A DNA stretch of 64,000 nt. Source: Aliidiomarina soli (GTDB lineage: Bacteria > Pseudomonadota > Gammaproteobacteria > Enterobacterales > Alteromonadaceae). Under the pieces are notes generated by a model. That model was not told where the DNA came from, made no database searches, and saw nothing but the letters and a program-made list of their open reading frames with translations. Positions within the stretch are counted from its first letter, which is position 1; the number at the start of each line of letters is the position of its first letter. Location of the stretch: NCBI RefSeq assembly GCF_003986975.1, contig NZ_PIPO01000003.1, forward strand, positions 494,817 to 558,816, written 5' to 3'. Positions 18,293 to 30,587 of the stretch are shown piece by piece. Position numbers and translations under genes: made by a program.

Positions 18293-18352
18293 ATTGGCTG
18301 CCAGGGAATTGGCTGCCAGGAAACTAGCTGCCAGGAAACTAGCTGCCAGGAA
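18293..18352 (-). repeat. 15-bp tandem repeat, four units, spanning a stop codon
   Basis: Four 15-base units at 18293-18307, 18308-18322, 18323-18337 and 18338-18352. On the coding (minus) strand the unit is TTCCTGGCAGCTAGT or close to it. The first unit read encodes the last residues of the acyl-CoA dehydrogenase (FPGS) and its TAG stop. The second unit repeats FPGS-stop, and the third and fourth read FPGSQ. The array therefore duplicates the gene's own 3' end into the 86-base intergenic gap. Confidence 0.92.
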
Positions 18353-20030
18353 AGCGCTCAGTGCCTGCCCGTTTAATAATAGCGGCACAATCGAGTCCCG
18401 TGGGTAAATTACCGTAGTTCAATCCGCTGTGGCCGTCGAGTCGACCTGCACAGAAGGCATCTGCCACATAGGCTGGTGCATGTTGCAATAACAAGGCGCC
18501 TTGTAAGGCCAGTGCCATGCGGTCCGCCAGGTTACGGGCGCGGAACTGAGTGTCCGTGGGATCCGCAAAAGCGCTATGCAATTGAGTGACGAAACGGTCA
18601 AAGCGACGGTCAGCGCCTTTGCCTTTTTCGACTTCATTGATAAATGCATCTAGTACTTCTGGCTGTTTTTCAATGGCACGCAAAATATCCAGGCACTGCA
18701 CGTTGCCAGAGCCTTCCCAGATAGCATTGACTGGTGATTCACGGAACAGCCGGGCCATAATATGGGTTTCCATCACGCCGCTACCGCCGATCACTTCCAT
18801 CGCTTCATAGGCATGATTTGGTGTCCGTTTACATATCCAGTACTTGCCGACCGGGGTCGCAATCCGGGTTAGCAGTTGCTCGTGTTCGTTCTCCTGACTA
18901 TCCATTGCCCGGGCCATACGCATGGTCAGCGTCATCGCGGCCTCGCTTTCCAGCGCCAGATCGGCGAGCACGTTCTGCATCAAAGGTTGCTCACTGAGCC
19001 GGGCGCCGAACGCCTCCCGCTGACTGGCATGATGAATTGCCTGCACCGTTGCCTGACGCATCCCGGACGAGGAGCCGATCATGCAGTCGTAGCGAGTAGT
19101 GGCGACCATTTCAATGATGGTGCGCACACCGCGTCCCTCTTCACCAACCATCCAGGCAAAGGCACCACGCAGCTCGGTTTCACTGGAGGCATTGGCAACG
19201 TTGCCCATCTTGTTTTTTAACTGCTGAATTTGCAGCGGGTTCTTGCTGCCGTCCGGACGCCAGCGGGGTAACAGAAAGCAGCTCAGACCTTTGTCAGTTT
19301 GCGCTAGCACTAAAAAGGCGTCGCACATTGGCGCGGAAACGAACCATTTATGACCGACTAGTTCGTAGGCCTGACCGGCACCAGCCTTACCAATCGGGTA
19401 GGCACGGGTGCTGTTGCGCCGTACATCCGAGCCGCCTTGCTTTTCGGTCATCGCCATGCCAATGGTCAGGCCTTGCTTTTGGTCATGTGGCACATTCCGC
19501 GGGTCATAATGGGGCGCCATGATTTTATCGGCCCATTGCTGATAGAGATCAGGTTGATGACGTAGCGCCGGAATGGCGGCAAAGGTCATGGTAATGGGGC
19601 AGCCGTGAGCGGCCTCGACCTGAGTGTGCAAATAGTATTTCGCGGCGCGGGCCACATGAGCACCCGCTTTGGGATCGCGCCAGGGGCTGGCATGCAGGCC
19701 GTGTTCGATGGCCGTGCGCATCAACTGGTGATAGGCCGGGTGAAAATCAATCAGGTCAACGCGGTGGCCATAACGGTCATGGGTGATCAGGTTTGGTTTA
19801 TGAGCATGTGCATTGGCCTGAAAACCAAGTTCAATGCTGCTGGCCGCCCCAGCGAGCTGACCGAATTCGCTTAATTCTGTAAGCGCATCGCTGGCGCCTT
19901 CTCGCTTGACTGCTTCTTGCAAGGCGCTGTCACTGCTAAAACTATTGTAATCCTGTAAGTAGTCAGGCTGGTTTTCAACCTGATGAGTCGCGGCCTGCAG
20001 ACGCTCGGCCATCGGGTAGGTTGTACTCAT
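18339..20030 (-). CDS. AidB-like acyl-CoA dehydrogenase family protein
   Basis: A 563-residue flavoprotein of the acyl-CoA dehydrogenase superfamily, closest in layout to AidB of the E. coli adaptive response. Visible are the substrate/FAD-binding blocks TIGMAMTEKQGGSDVRRN and GHKWFVSAPMCDAFLVLAQT, and the C-terminal YEAMEVIGGSGVMETHIMARLFRESPVNAIWEGSGNVQCLDILRA. The AidB relationship suggests a DNA-protection or specialised acyl-CoA role, but the ligase next door makes fatty-acid catabolism equally plausible. The start at 20030 overlaps the TetR stop (ATGA) and has AGGAG upstream; the longer frame would run deep into the regulator. The C-terminus ends inside a tandem repeat. Confidence 0.88.
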   Translation of the reverse strand: MSTTYPMAERLQAATHQVENQPDYLQDYNSFSSDSALQEAVKREGASDALTELSEFGQLAGAASSIELGFQANAHAHKPNLITHDRYGHRVDLIDFHPAYHQLMRTAIEHGLHASPWRDPKAGAHVARAAKYYLHTQVEAAHGCPITMTFAAIPALRHQPDLYQQWADKIMAPHYDPRNVPHDQKQGLTIGMAMTEKQGGSDVRRNSTRAYPIGKAGAGQAYELVGHKWFVSAPMCDAFLVLAQTDKGLSCFLLPRWRPDGSKNPLQIQQLKNKMGNVANASSETELRGAFAWMVGEEGRGVRTIIEMVATTRYDCMIGSSSGMRQATVQAIHHASQREAFGARLSEQPLMQNVLADLALESEAAMTLTMRMARAMDSQENEHEQLLTRIATPVGKYWICKRTPNHAYEAMEVIGGSGVMETHIMARLFRESPVNAIWEGSGNVQCLDILRAIEKQPEVLDAFINEVEKGKGADRRFDRFVTQLHSAFADPTDTQFRARNLADRMALALQGALLLQHAPAYVADAFCAGRLDGHSGLNYGNLPTGLDCAAIIKRAGTERFPGS

Positions 20031-20659
20031 AAGGACGCTCCTGTAACGGAATAACGAAAGGGCGCCAAACCTCGCACACAAAACTGCGTGATGGTGTGAG
20101 TAATGGCGTGTGTAGGGTCTTGAGCTTGCTGGGCAAGCGGGCCAATCAGGGCTTCGGCGATGGCGCCGACCATGGCGGTGCTGCTCAGCATGGGGTCCTG
20201 TTGGGGGATAAGCTGGTCGTCAATCGCCTGTTGCACCGCGCAGGCAAACAAGTTGGCGTATTGCAGGCGATAATGCAGCCGTTGCTGATCAACCGCGGGA
20301 TCGACGGGTTCGGCAATCAGCGCCCAGGCTAATTTAGGCGCTTTTAGTGCGCGTTCGGCGAAGGTTTGTAAGGCGTGTTCGAGGCGGCTTAAAGCACACG
20401 AGTCTGCTTGTTGCAAACATCGCCGGACATGGTCGACTTCGATTTCAGTCGCCTGACGAAAGACTTCTGCTGCCAGTGTTTCTTTATTGGCAAAGTAACG
20501 ATAGAGGCTGCCGGTGGCGATCCCGGCTCGCTGCGCGACCTGGTTCATTTGCAAGGCGGCAAAGCCTGCTTCTGCGACCAGCTCATGGCTCGCCTGCAGA
20601 ATACGCTGTTCAGTCAGTGCTTTTCGGTCACGGACTTTGGCGGTTTCCCGATAGGCCAT
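20027..20659 (-). CDS. TetR/AcrR family transcriptional regulator
   Basis: A 210-residue regulator with an N-terminal TetR helix-turn-helix (about residues 15-62; AQRAGIATGSLYRYFANKETL) and an alanine- and glutamine-rich ligand-binding domain. It is the first gene of the minus-strand acyl-CoA cluster and overlaps the next gene by ATGA, so it very probably regulates its own operon. Family members of this kind often respond to acyl-CoA. No clear palindromic operator was seen in the short gap upstream. Confidence 0.88.
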   Translation of the reverse strand: MAYRETAKVRDRKALTEQRILQASHELVAEAGFAALQMNQVAQRAGIATGSLYRYFANKETLAAEVFRQATEIEVDHVRRCLQQADSCALSRLEHALQTFAERALKAPKLAWALIAEPVDPAVDQQRLHYRLQYANLFACAVQQAIDDQLIPQQDPMLSSTAMVGAIAEALIGPLAQQAQDPTHAITHTITQFCVRGLAPFRYSVTGASL

Positions 20660-20732
20660 AATTCACTCGATGCGATGCGACGTCATACAAAGAGTGAATC
20701 ACGGTTCACTTTTTCATTCAAGGGAAATTTGT

Positions 20733-21185
20733 TTATTCTTTAAACGCTGTCGCAGCAAGTGTTTCGTTCAACCAGGCATGCAATTGCTGTGGGGGCAGAG
20801 CGCCCGAGGTACGTGCAAGTTCTTGCCCTTTGTAGAACACAACCGTAGTCGGCAGACTGCGTATTGCATAGCTCTGAGCCAGACTTGGCTGGCTCTCTGT
20901 GCTCAGGCTGGCAAAGCGTGCTCGTTCTGCGAAGGGCGCTGCCACCATTTCAAATACTTTTGAAAACTGGCGGCAGGGGCCACACCAGGAGGCCCAGAAA
21001 TCGACCACCAGCGGCATATCTGCATTGGCATGAGCGCGGAAGTTGTCGACCGTCAATTCAAAAGGGATGCCGTGAATAAGTCGAGCCTTGCAGGACCCGC
21101 AGAGCGGGTGCTCTGTCAGACGCTGAAAGGGGATCCGGTTAGGCTTGTTGCATTGGGTACAGGAAATAATTACTGATTCAGTCAT
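20733..21185 (-). CDS. trxC: Thioredoxin 2
   Basis: A 150-residue thioredoxin with the N-terminal zinc ribbon of TrxC (CxxC pairs at Cys9/Cys12 and Cys29/Cys32) and a standard active site WCGPC (Cys68/Cys71). The cis-proline is in RSLPTTVVFY. TrxC reduces protein disulfides in the cytoplasm and is linked to oxidative stress; the zinc ribbon is redox-responsive. The length matches the family. It lies upstream of the TetR gene on the same strand with a 73-base gap and probably has its own promoter. Confidence 0.93.
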   Translation of the reverse strand: MTESVIISCTQCNKPNRIPFQRLTEHPLCGSCKARLIHGIPFELTVDNFRAHANADMPLVVDFWASWCGPCRQFSKVFEMVAAPFAERARFASLSTESQPSLAQSYAIRSLPTTVVFYKGQELARTSGALPPQQLHAWLNETLAATAFKE

Positions 21186-21286
21186 AACGCACTCGTCACC
21201 GTGGTTGTCATTACAGATTGCTCGCTATAGTATTTGTAAGATAGCTGAACCCAATGATAACAATGTATTTATAAGCAGGGATACCG

Positions 21287-23464
21287 ATGAAAAAACCTTT
21301 ACTCACTCTAATTGCAGCCGCGGTGCTCAGTGCCTGTTCGCCAGCCACTGACAATGCGACTGAACATACGACTGAAAGTGGCGCTGAAACCAGTGCAACA
21401 CAACAACAGGATCAAGCTTTGGACTACCCGCAAACCCGTCGTGATGACACCGTTGATACCTATTTTGGTCAGGACGTTGCTGACCCCTTTCGTTGGCTCG
21501 AAGACGATCGCAGCGACGAAACTGCAGCCTGGGTCGAAGCTCAGAATGAGCTGACGTTTGATTACCTGGGGCAGATTGACTTCCGTGACCAGGTTCGCGA
21601 GCGTCTGGCCGATGCCTGGAACTATGAGCGTTTAGGCGCGCCGTTTGAAGAAGGTGATTACACCTATTTTTATCGCAACGACGGCCTGCAGAACCATTTT
21701 GTTGTCTATCGCCAGCAAGGCGATGGTGAACCGGAAGTATTCCTTGATCCGAATGAATTCAGCGAAGACGGCACCACCTCTCTGGCCGGGCTGAGCTTTT
21801 CACCAGACGGCTCGCTGGCGGCCTACGCTACCTCTGCTGGTGGCAGCGACTGGCGCACCATTTATATTATTGACGCAGAGACTAAAGAACCTATCGGCGA
21901 GCCTTTGGTCGATGTGAAGTTCAGTGGGATCAGCTGGCGCGAGAATGACGGAATTTACTATTCGAAGTACGACAGTCCGGATGGCAGCCGTTTGTCCCAG
22001 CTGACGGATCAACACAAGCTTTACTACCATGAGCTGAATACCTCGCAAGCGGATGACCCGGTTATCTTTGGTGGCAGCGACGAGCAGAAGCATCGCTATG
22101 TCGGTGGTCGTGTGACTGACGACGGTCGTTTTCTGGCGATTACCGCTGCCAATACAACTTCAGGCAACAAGCTGTTCGTCATGGACTTGCAAGCCGATGA
22201 GCCTGAGCTTGTGACCGTGGTGGGTCATGAAGATAGCAACACCGGGCTGCTCACCAACGATGGTGACTACCTATTGTTGCAAACCAATCTGGATGCACCA
22301 AACAACCGTTTAGTGCGGGTCAATGCAAGCGAGCCGGATGCGGCGAACTGGCAGGATCTGATTGCAGAAGAAGACGAAGTACTCAGTGTTAGCCGCGGTG
22401 CCGGTTATATTTTCGCCAGCTACATGGTGGATGCTGTCTCCAAGGTTAAGCAATTTGCGATGGACGGCGAAGAGATCCGTGAAATCGACCTGCCAGGTGT
22501 TGGTTCAGCAGGTGGCTTCGGCGGTAAAGACGACGCTGATAAAATCTACTTCTCGTTTACCAATTACATTACGCCGCCCAGCACCTTCTCGCTGGACCCG
22601 GAAAGCGGTGACGCCGAGTTGTATTTTGCTGCAGAAACCACTTTTGACCCTGAGAACTATGTCAGCGAGCAGGTATTTTATACCTCCAAAGACGGCACCC
22701 GCATCCCAATGATCATCAGCTACCGCAAAGATCTGCAGCGAGATGGTAGCAACCCGACCATGTTATACGGCTATGGCGGCTTTAACGTTAGCCTGACGCC
22801 TTCATTCAGCGTGACTAACGCGGTGTGGATGGACTTAGGGGGTATCTACGCGGTGCCGAACATCCGTGGTGGTGGTGAATACGGTCAGGCCTGGCATCAG
22901 GCTGGTATTCGCACCAGCAAGCAAAATGTCTTTGATGACTTTATTGCGGCGGCTGAGTACCTGGTTGAGGAAGACTACACCTCTGCGGACAAGCTTGCTT
23001 TACGTGGTGGTTCAAACGGTGGTTTGCTGGTTGGTGCGGTGATGACACAACGTCCGGATCTGGCCAAAGTAGCTCTGCCAGCGGTGGGTGTCCTGGATAT
23101 GCTGCGCTACCATACCTTCACTGCGGGTGCTGGTTGGGCGTATGACTACGGCACCGCTGAACAAAGCGAAGAAATGTTCCAGTATCTGCATGGCTACTCG
23201 CCACTGCACAATGTGGAAGAGGGGGTAAATTACCCGGCGACCATGATCACCACCGCGGATCATGACGACCGTGTAGTACCGGCCCACTCATTTAAATTTG
23301 CCGCAGAACTGCAGTCAAAAGACGGTGGTGAGAATCCGCAGTTGATTCGCATTGACGTTAATGCCGGACATGGTGCAGGCATGCCAACCTCGATGATTAT
23401 CGACCAGGCAGCTGACGTACTGAGCTTCACCCTGTATAATATGGGGTATGAAAAACTCGATTAA
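21287..23464 (+). CDS. Prolyl oligopeptidase family lipoprotein (S9A)
   Basis: A 725-residue serine peptidase. A lipobox (LSAC, Cys about residue 17) indicates a periplasmic lipoprotein. A seven-bladed propeller occupies about residues 90-450, then an alpha/beta-hydrolase domain with the triad Ser576 in GGSNGG, Asp661 in DHDDRVVP and His695 in AGHGAGMP. Prolyl oligopeptidases cut after proline in short peptides, probably for nutrient peptides here. AGGG precedes the ATG. A possible promoter, TTGTCA at 21205 and TATAGT at 21226, has a short 15-base spacer. Its 3' end overlaps the next gene by 17 bases. Confidence 0.92.
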   Translation: MKKPLLTLIAAAVLSACSPATDNATEHTTESGAETSATQQQDQALDYPQTRRDDTVDTYFGQDVADPFRWLEDDRSDETAAWVEAQNELTFDYLGQIDFRDQVRERLADAWNYERLGAPFEEGDYTYFYRNDGLQNHFVVYRQQGDGEPEVFLDPNEFSEDGTTSLAGLSFSPDGSLAAYATSAGGSDWRTIYIIDAETKEPIGEPLVDVKFSGISWRENDGIYYSKYDSPDGSRLSQLTDQHKLYYHELNTSQADDPVIFGGSDEQKHRYVGGRVTDDGRFLAITAANTTSGNKLFVMDLQADEPELVTVVGHEDSNTGLLTNDGDYLLLQTNLDAPNNRLVRVNASEPDAANWQDLIAEEDEVLSVSRGAGYIFASYMVDAVSKVKQFAMDGEEIREIDLPGVGSAGGFGGKDDADKIYFSFTNYITPPSTFSLDPESGDAELYFAAETTFDPENYVSEQVFYTSKDGTRIPMIISYRKDLQRDGSNPTMLYGYGGFNVSLTPSFSVTNAVWMDLGGIYAVPNIRGGGEYGQAWHQAGIRTSKQNVFDDFIAAAEYLVEEDYTSADKLALRGGSNGGLLVGAVMTQRPDLAKVALPAVGVLDMLRYHTFTAGAGWAYDYGTAEQSEEMFQYLHGYSPLHNVEEGVNYPATMITTADHDDRVVPAHSFKFAAELQSKDGGENPQLIRIDVNAGHGAGMPTSMIIDQAADVLSFTLYNMGYEKLD

Positions 23465-24542
23465 CCATTTGGGTGAGTACGCTGAGACACTGACTACGGC
23501 GTACCAGTCTCCATTTAAACGACGCCGCCGGTTTGCTTATGCAGCTGGCGGCGCGTTGCTTGGTGGCGTCGGAGCGGCGTTAACAGCTCCAGCGGTTTTC
23601 GCGGCTGGCGCAGCCGGTGTGGCGGGCAAAGTGAGTGCGGCTCTGCTTGCTTCCAAGGGTCTATCCGCAGCGCTTGGTAGCTACAACGGCTATCGCCTTG
23701 CCAATAATTACCTTGGTGAACTCAAGTCGTTCGAATTCGTCTCCTTGACCGACGCTATTGATACCGAGGCAACCCATCAATACATCTTCATTAATGGCTT
23801 TTTGAGTCAGGACGATGCTGAACTGGCTGACTGGCGTAGCGCATTGCAGACGTTGCGAGAGCAACAGCTGCAAGCGACCAGGCAAACCAACTTGTTTCCT
23901 GATATTACCCAGGCCCCTTGCTGGCATCTCAATTGGGAGTCAAAACGCTTAGCTGAGCTCAATCATTCGTTTGCCGGTCCTGGTGTGAAAAGCCTGTTAA
24001 CCCGGCAATGGCGCAGTGCGCCGCTTGGGGTCATCACGCAATTGGCCGACAATGCCTGGCACCACGCGTTGCTTAATGCGAAAAAAAGCGGTCGCTTACT
24101 GGCAGATGCGATCATGCAAAGTCCTCCGCATCAGCAATTTACCATCGTCGGACATTCACTCGGGGCACGGGTGGCATTTTATGCACTGCAGACTTTAGCC
24201 GCTGAGTCGTCGCAACGGGTGCGTGATGTGGTGCTTTTGGGTGCTGCTCAAGGGCGGCGTAACCGTGACCTGTGGTTAAAAGCTGAGTCGGCCTGTAGCG
24301 GTCAGCTGTATAACTGTTTCTCGACTGAGGATTCTGTGCTGCGCTGGGCCTATCAAAGTATTAACGTTGGCATGTCGAGACCGGCAGGTCTTGGTCCCGC
24401 GCCGTTACCAGTAGCTAATATTGATTGCTCAGCGCTGGTCAACTCACACTCACGCTGGAAAGAGAGCCTGCCAGCAATTTTAGCGGCCATAACCGCCTCG
24501 ACTGAACACAATGTTACTCCGCAGCCATTGGCTGCAGAGTAA
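23448..24542 (+). CDS. DUF726 (TMCO4-like) alpha/beta hydrolase
   Basis: A 364-residue protein with a glycine/alanine-rich membrane-active segment (about residues 30-75) and a hydrolase core. The nucleophile elbow is VGHSLGAR near residue 237, and [12 protein letters not shown] is a characteristic opening strand. This fits the DUF726 family, related to eukaryotic TMCO4 and to some bacterial effector hydrolases. The substrate is unknown. The gene starts inside the last codons of the prolyl oligopeptidase (17-base overlap), so expression is coupled. It converges on the lipid kinase gene. Confidence 0.8.
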   Translation: MKNSINHLGEYAETLTTAYQSPFKRRRRFAYAAGGALLGGVGAALTAPAVFAAGAAGVAGKVSAALLASKGLSAALGSYNGYRLANNYLGELKSFEFVSLTDAIDTEATHQYIFINGFLSQDDAELADWRSALQTLREQQLQATRQTNLFPDITQAPCWHLNWESKRLAELNHSFAGPGVKSLLTRQWRSAPLGVITQLADNAWHHALLNAKKSGRLLADAIMQSPPHQQFTIVGHSLGARVAFYALQTLAAESSQRVRDVVLLGAAQGRRNRDLWLKAESACSGQLYNCFSTEDSVLRWAYQSINVGMSRPAGLGPAPLPVANIDCSALVNSHSRWKESLPAILAAITASTEHNVTPQPLAAE

Positions 24543-24551
24543 CCCGTCTGT

Positions 24552-25433
24552 TTACAGTTTATTGATGCGAAGGGCCGCCGGGCAGACTTCAATTCGAACC
24601 GGGCTGCTGCCAAAGTATTCGCCGTCGACCTGGACCGCTAAGCCACTGCTTTTAACGGTAATTTCTGTCAGTTGTCCCGATTGCACCTGTTTTGCCTGAA
24701 GATGTTTTTGTAGCAGCATTCGTAAAAGACATCGCACCGTCGCCGGGCGACGCTTTTCTTTAAGATGGGTGTAGGCAAGTAAGCCATCATTTAACCGTGC
24801 GTGTGGCGTAATCGGGATCCCTGCGCCGAAGTAACGGCCGTTGCCAATACTAAGCATAAAGGAATTTGGCTGTAGTCCGCCGTTGACCTTCTGACTGGCG
24901 TCTTCGAGCACAATAGGGCGGGCCTGATAACCGGGAAGCAGCTGCAGCGCACGACTGAGATAGGTTAACTTGCGTGGCCAGGTGCGGTGTTTAAGACGCT
25001 TGACCAACTCGCCGTCAAAGCCGACCCCTGCATTATTGAGAAAGTATCGGTCGTTGACCTTACCCAAATCAATGTTGATGGTTTCACCGCTTAACGCCGC
25101 ATTGATAATTTCTTCAGCTGACATACCAGCGACCCAGACCCGGGCGAAATCATTACCCGAACCGGCGGGTACCACACCCAGTATGGTGTTGGTATGTGCT
25201 ACCGCATTGACGGCCAGATTAAGGGTACCGTCACCGCCGACCGCTATCAGCAAATCGGCGTCATGACAGGCCGCTTTCAGTGCTTTCAAATCGGCTGCAA
25301 AGTTCCCGGTGCTGGCAAACATGTAGGTATCGGCCGGTAACTTTGGCTGCAGGCGCTTGAACAGCATGTGGCGTCGTACATGCAGCGCCGGATTATGCAG
25401 AACGACGATGTTGCGGTGTGTCTGTGTACTCAT
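24552..25433 (-). CDS. Diacylglycerol/lipid kinase family protein (YegS-like)
   Basis: A 293-residue DAGK-catalytic-domain protein. Conserved blocks are the nucleotide-binding GGDGTLNLAVNAV near residue 65, VPAGSGNDFAR near residue 92, and LNNAGVGFDGELV. The C-terminal beta domain ends with AVQVDGEYFGSSPVRIEV, matching the family's closing DGE motif. YegS phosphorylates lipids, and relatives act on diacylglycerol or phosphatidylglycerol; the substrate cannot be set here. Single gene, with a 306-base upstream gap shared divergently with icd. Confidence 0.9.
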   Translation of the reverse strand: MSTQTHRNIVVLHNPALHVRRHMLFKRLQPKLPADTYMFASTGNFAADLKALKAACHDADLLIAVGGDGTLNLAVNAVAHTNTILGVVPAGSGNDFARVWVAGMSAEEIINAALSGETINIDLGKVNDRYFLNNAGVGFDGELVKRLKHRTWPRKLTYLSRALQLLPGYQARPIVLEDASQKVNGGLQPNSFMLSIGNGRYFGAGIPITPHARLNDGLLAYTHLKEKRRPATVRCLLRMLLQKHLQAKQVQSGQLTEITVKSSGLAVQVDGEYFGSSPVRIEVCPAALRINKL

Positions 25434-27968
<2,535 letters not shown>

Positions 27969-28011
27969 TCTGACAGGGCATGCGCTGCATGCTATCTAAA
28001 GGTTCGATTCG

Positions 28012-28036
28012 AAGCCCGGCATATGCCGGGCTTTTT
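28012..28036 (+). terminator. Rho-independent terminator of icd
   Basis: A perfect 22-base palindrome, AAGCCCGGCAT followed by its complement, with an immediate T run, 44 bases after the icd stop. Confidence 0.9.
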
Positions 28037-28089
28037 ATTGCGCGAAAACTTACTTATAATATTTTTTCAACATATCAACGGCACGCGTT

Positions 28090-28716
28090 ATGGATAACAG
28101 GCAAGCTTCTCAATCCCCTTCGGATCAGGCCAGTTTTTGGCATGGCAATCGCTATGTCTTCAGTTACCAAAACCACAGCATTGAACTTTGGACTTCAAAT
28201 ATTACCGGGCGCGAAACGGTAATCCTTGATGGTAAGGTTGTAAGCCAAAAGCGCAGCTTTCGCAGCATAAGCGAGCATGTGCTTGAATTGGACGGGCGCA
28301 GCTTACGAGTCAGGCTTGAGGTTAAAAGTAAGCTCAAAGGGCCGGTTTTTTGCGTTCTTAGTGAACGTTCAGCAACGGGTGAGTGGTCGCCTGTGGCCGC
28401 AAAAAAACTGGTTGTGTGGGCATCTCAATCGAGCAAAAAGAGCAAACCCGCTCCAGATAGGCGTACTCGCTTAGTTTGGTGGCTTCAGTTCGGGTTCTCG
28501 GTCGGTGTTGGCGTTACCCTAAGTCACTTTTTTGGAGTCTGGACGCTGGAATTCTGGGCCGCATTGCTCCTGATTGCTGTGATACTGCTCCCACTTGAGC
28601 ATTTCTATAAGCGTTGGAAAGGGGCGCAGTCGCCGGATTTGCACCCTGATGAAGATAAAGTTGTGATTGAAACTATTTCGGTCGACGAGTTATCTGCTGA
28701 AGATGTTTCGATTTAG
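28090..28716 (+). CDS. Hypothetical protein with C-terminal membrane hairpin
   Basis: A 208-residue protein I do not recognise. The N-terminal 115 residues are soluble and rich in beta-type patterning (FVFSYQNHSIELW-like strands, VRLEVKSKLKGPVF). Then come a basic linker with serine and lysine (SSKKSKPAPDRR), two close hydrophobic segments (about residues 132-172), and an acidic tail. The layout suggests a cytoplasmic domain tethered to the inner membrane. No strong ribosome binding site precedes the ATG. It lies between two terminators together with 28871-29326. Confidence 0.65.
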   Translation: MDNRQASQSPSDQASFWHGNRYVFSYQNHSIELWTSNITGRETVILDGKVVSQKRSFRSISEHVLELDGRSLRVRLEVKSKLKGPVFCVLSERSATGEWSPVAAKKLVVWASQSSKKSKPAPDRRTRLVWWLQFGFSVGVGVTLSHFFGVWTLEFWAALLLIAVILLPLEHFYKRWKGAQSPDLHPDEDKVVIETISVDELSAEDVSI

Positions 28717-28870
28717 CTCATACCAATGAGCTGAGCAGAATAATTAACTCACGGGCGGAGGTTTAGGGCAACGGCCGGGAATACCATCGGCTGCCTGCCG
28801 AAAGGACTTTGATCTTCAACAAAATTGTGGTTTCATTCACTTTCAATAATAAAAACAAGGAACTAGCAAT

Positions 28871-29326
28871 ATGTCTCAATTCGAAGGAAAATTTGGTCCT
28901 GCCGTTGTTCAGGCGTTGATCTTATGTGTAGTGCGCTTTTTTACCATTCCATGGAAAATCTGGAAAGGGGCGGTATTTCGTTTAGCTGCCTTGCGTAATA
29001 TGAGTGACGAAGACAAAAGCGTGGCCGAAACTTCTGAGTTCCCGGTGTTTGACTGGTTCAGAACAGCGTGGGACGGGATTATTTTACTATCCTGGCCGGT
29101 GGCTATCATTATTGCTGTTCTAGCGTTTCTGGGTGGTTTGTTTAACGGATATGCTGCTTATGCGTTAGGCGGTGCGGTCGCAACCTTAATCTATGCCTAT
29201 TTCGCCGTGATTCTGATGTCACTAATGAAAGAAAGCCTGATCTTAATTCTGACTATCGCGCTGAATGTCGAACGTATTAATGCGAAGACTCCAGGCGGGA
29301 AAGGCGCAAATCCCGAGGGTGAATAA
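28871..29326 (+). CDS. Hypothetical inner membrane protein
   Basis: A 151-residue protein, not recognised. After an amphipathic N-terminus it shows two to three hydrophobic segments (about 53-80, 82-100 and 108-128) and a polar tail. AAGGAA precedes the ATG, a good ribosome binding site. It lies 154 bases after the preceding unknown membrane protein on the same strand and is closed by a strong bidirectional terminator. No enzyme motif is visible. Confidence 0.7.
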   Translation: MSQFEGKFGPAVVQALILCVVRFFTIPWKIWKGAVFRLAALRNMSDEDKSVAETSEFPVFDWFRTAWDGIILLSWPVAIIIAVLAFLGGLFNGYAAYALGGAVATLIYAYFAVILMSLMKESLILILTIALNVERINAKTPGGKGANPEGE

Positions 29327-29373
29327 AGGGTCGCTGCAAGACTGAGCGATGCTCGTATTTTCTCAATCCATTT

Positions 29374-29406
29374 AAAAAGACCCGCCTATATGGCGGGTCT
29401 TTTTTT
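29374..29406. terminator. Bidirectional intrinsic terminator
   Basis: A 13-base-pair perfect stem (AAAAAGACCCGCC with its complement) around a 5-base loop. It has an A run on the left and a T run on the right, so it can end transcripts from both convergent genes, 28871-29326 and the AI-2E transporter. Confidence 0.9.
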
Positions 29407-29427
29407 CTCTGGATGAAGCTGAACTGG

Positions 29428-30477
29428 TTAGTCTTGGTCGCTCTCAAAGTCGTTTGAAAAAATGTTCCATAGAGTGACGAAAAGTGCGGTCAGGATAGGG
29501 CCAATAATAAAGCCGTGAATGCCGAAAATGCTTAATCCGCCGAGAATAGACAGTAGGATTAACCAGTCCGGAAGGCGAATATCGCGACCGACCAAAAGTG
29601 GGCGCAATATATTGTCGACCAGCCCGATAATAACAGCACCAAAAATGAGCAGAATGACGCCCTGCATGATATCGCCGCTAAACAGCAGATAGGCCGCTAT
29701 CGGTCCCCATACCAGGAACGAGCCCAATGCGGGAACCAGTGACAGTATACCGATTAACACACCTAGGAACAGTGCCCCCGGAATACCAAGAATAGCCAGA
29801 ATAGCCCAGCCTAAAATGCCTTCGACCGCGGCGACAATAAAGGTGCTTTTGAAGGTGGCCCGGGTTACCTTAACGAAGCGATCTGACAATTTATCTTCAC
29901 GTCCTTCACCCAGCGGAATGGCATTGCGTACCGCCTGAGTGATTTTCTCGCCGTCGCGGAAAAAGAAGAATGTCAGATAAAGCATCACCGCCATGCTGAC
30001 CAGAAAATGAAAGGTACTGCGACCAAGTTTAAATGCCTCCTGGGCGATGTACTGACTGGAGGATGAAAGCGTGTCACTGAGGCGTTGCCCGAGATCGCTG
30101 GCATTCAGATCATGCCGATTCATAAGCTCAGGGACGATGGGCAGATTTTCTTCAATATATTGCTGAATGACTTCGCCATCAATGTCGCCCTGATCAAAAC
30201 TCTGATAGATGTCATTGGCCTGGCTTACGATCTGGAAGGTAATCAGGCTCAGCGGCACGACCACAATTAACACCGCAAGGGACAGCGTTAAAACAGCCGC
30301 CAACGAGCGTTTCTCCTTAAGCTTTTGACACAGCCAGCGATAAATTGGATAGAAAAGCACAGCGAGGGCGATGGCCCAGAAAATTGCGCCCCAGAAAGGG
30401 CCAAGCATGAGAAAAAAGGCACCTGTTACGACACCCAGTAACAGTAAAAAGAAGCGTTTTTCTAATGGTCGTTGCAT
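29428..30477 (-). CDS. AI-2E family transporter
   Basis: A 349-residue membrane protein of the AI-2E/PerM family with about eight hydrophobic segments. It has the family's typical central soluble stretch (about residues 95-150), and the conserved C-terminal pattern GPIAAYLLFSGD...PLLVGRDIRLPDWLILLSILGGLSIFGIHGFIIGPI is recognisable in parts. Family members export autoinducer-2 or act as sodium/proton antiporters, and the substrate cannot be read here. AGGA precedes the ATG. Single-gene unit closed by the bidirectional terminator at 29374. Confidence 0.9.
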   Translation of the reverse strand: MQRPLEKRFFLLLLGVVTGAFFLMLGPFWGAIFWAIALAVLFYPIYRWLCQKLKEKRSLAAVLTLSLAVLIVVVPLSLITFQIVSQANDIYQSFDQGDIDGEVIQQYIEENLPIVPELMNRHDLNASDLGQRLSDTLSSSSQYIAQEAFKLGRSTFHFLVSMAVMLYLTFFFFRDGEKITQAVRNAIPLGEGREDKLSDRFVKVTRATFKSTFIVAAVEGILGWAILAILGIPGALFLGVLIGILSLVPALGSFLVWGPIAAYLLFSGDIMQGVILLIFGAVIIGLVDNILRPLLVGRDIRLPDWLILLSILGGLSIFGIHGFIIGPILTALFVTLWNIFSNDFESDQD

Positions 30478-30587
30478 TCTGTCCTAGCCTGTTGAAATGA
30501 CGAATAAAACATAGCATAGCAGTTGATCGCGAAAAGGTTGTAAAGCTGGTACTGTCGTAGTTATCAAGTTTTTCTGGGGACACACAG

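Noticed and set aside
24519..24541. CTC-GCAGCC/GGCTGC-GAG hairpin at the end of the DUF726 gene
   Set aside because: Short, interrupted, inside the coding region and without a T run; not called a terminator.
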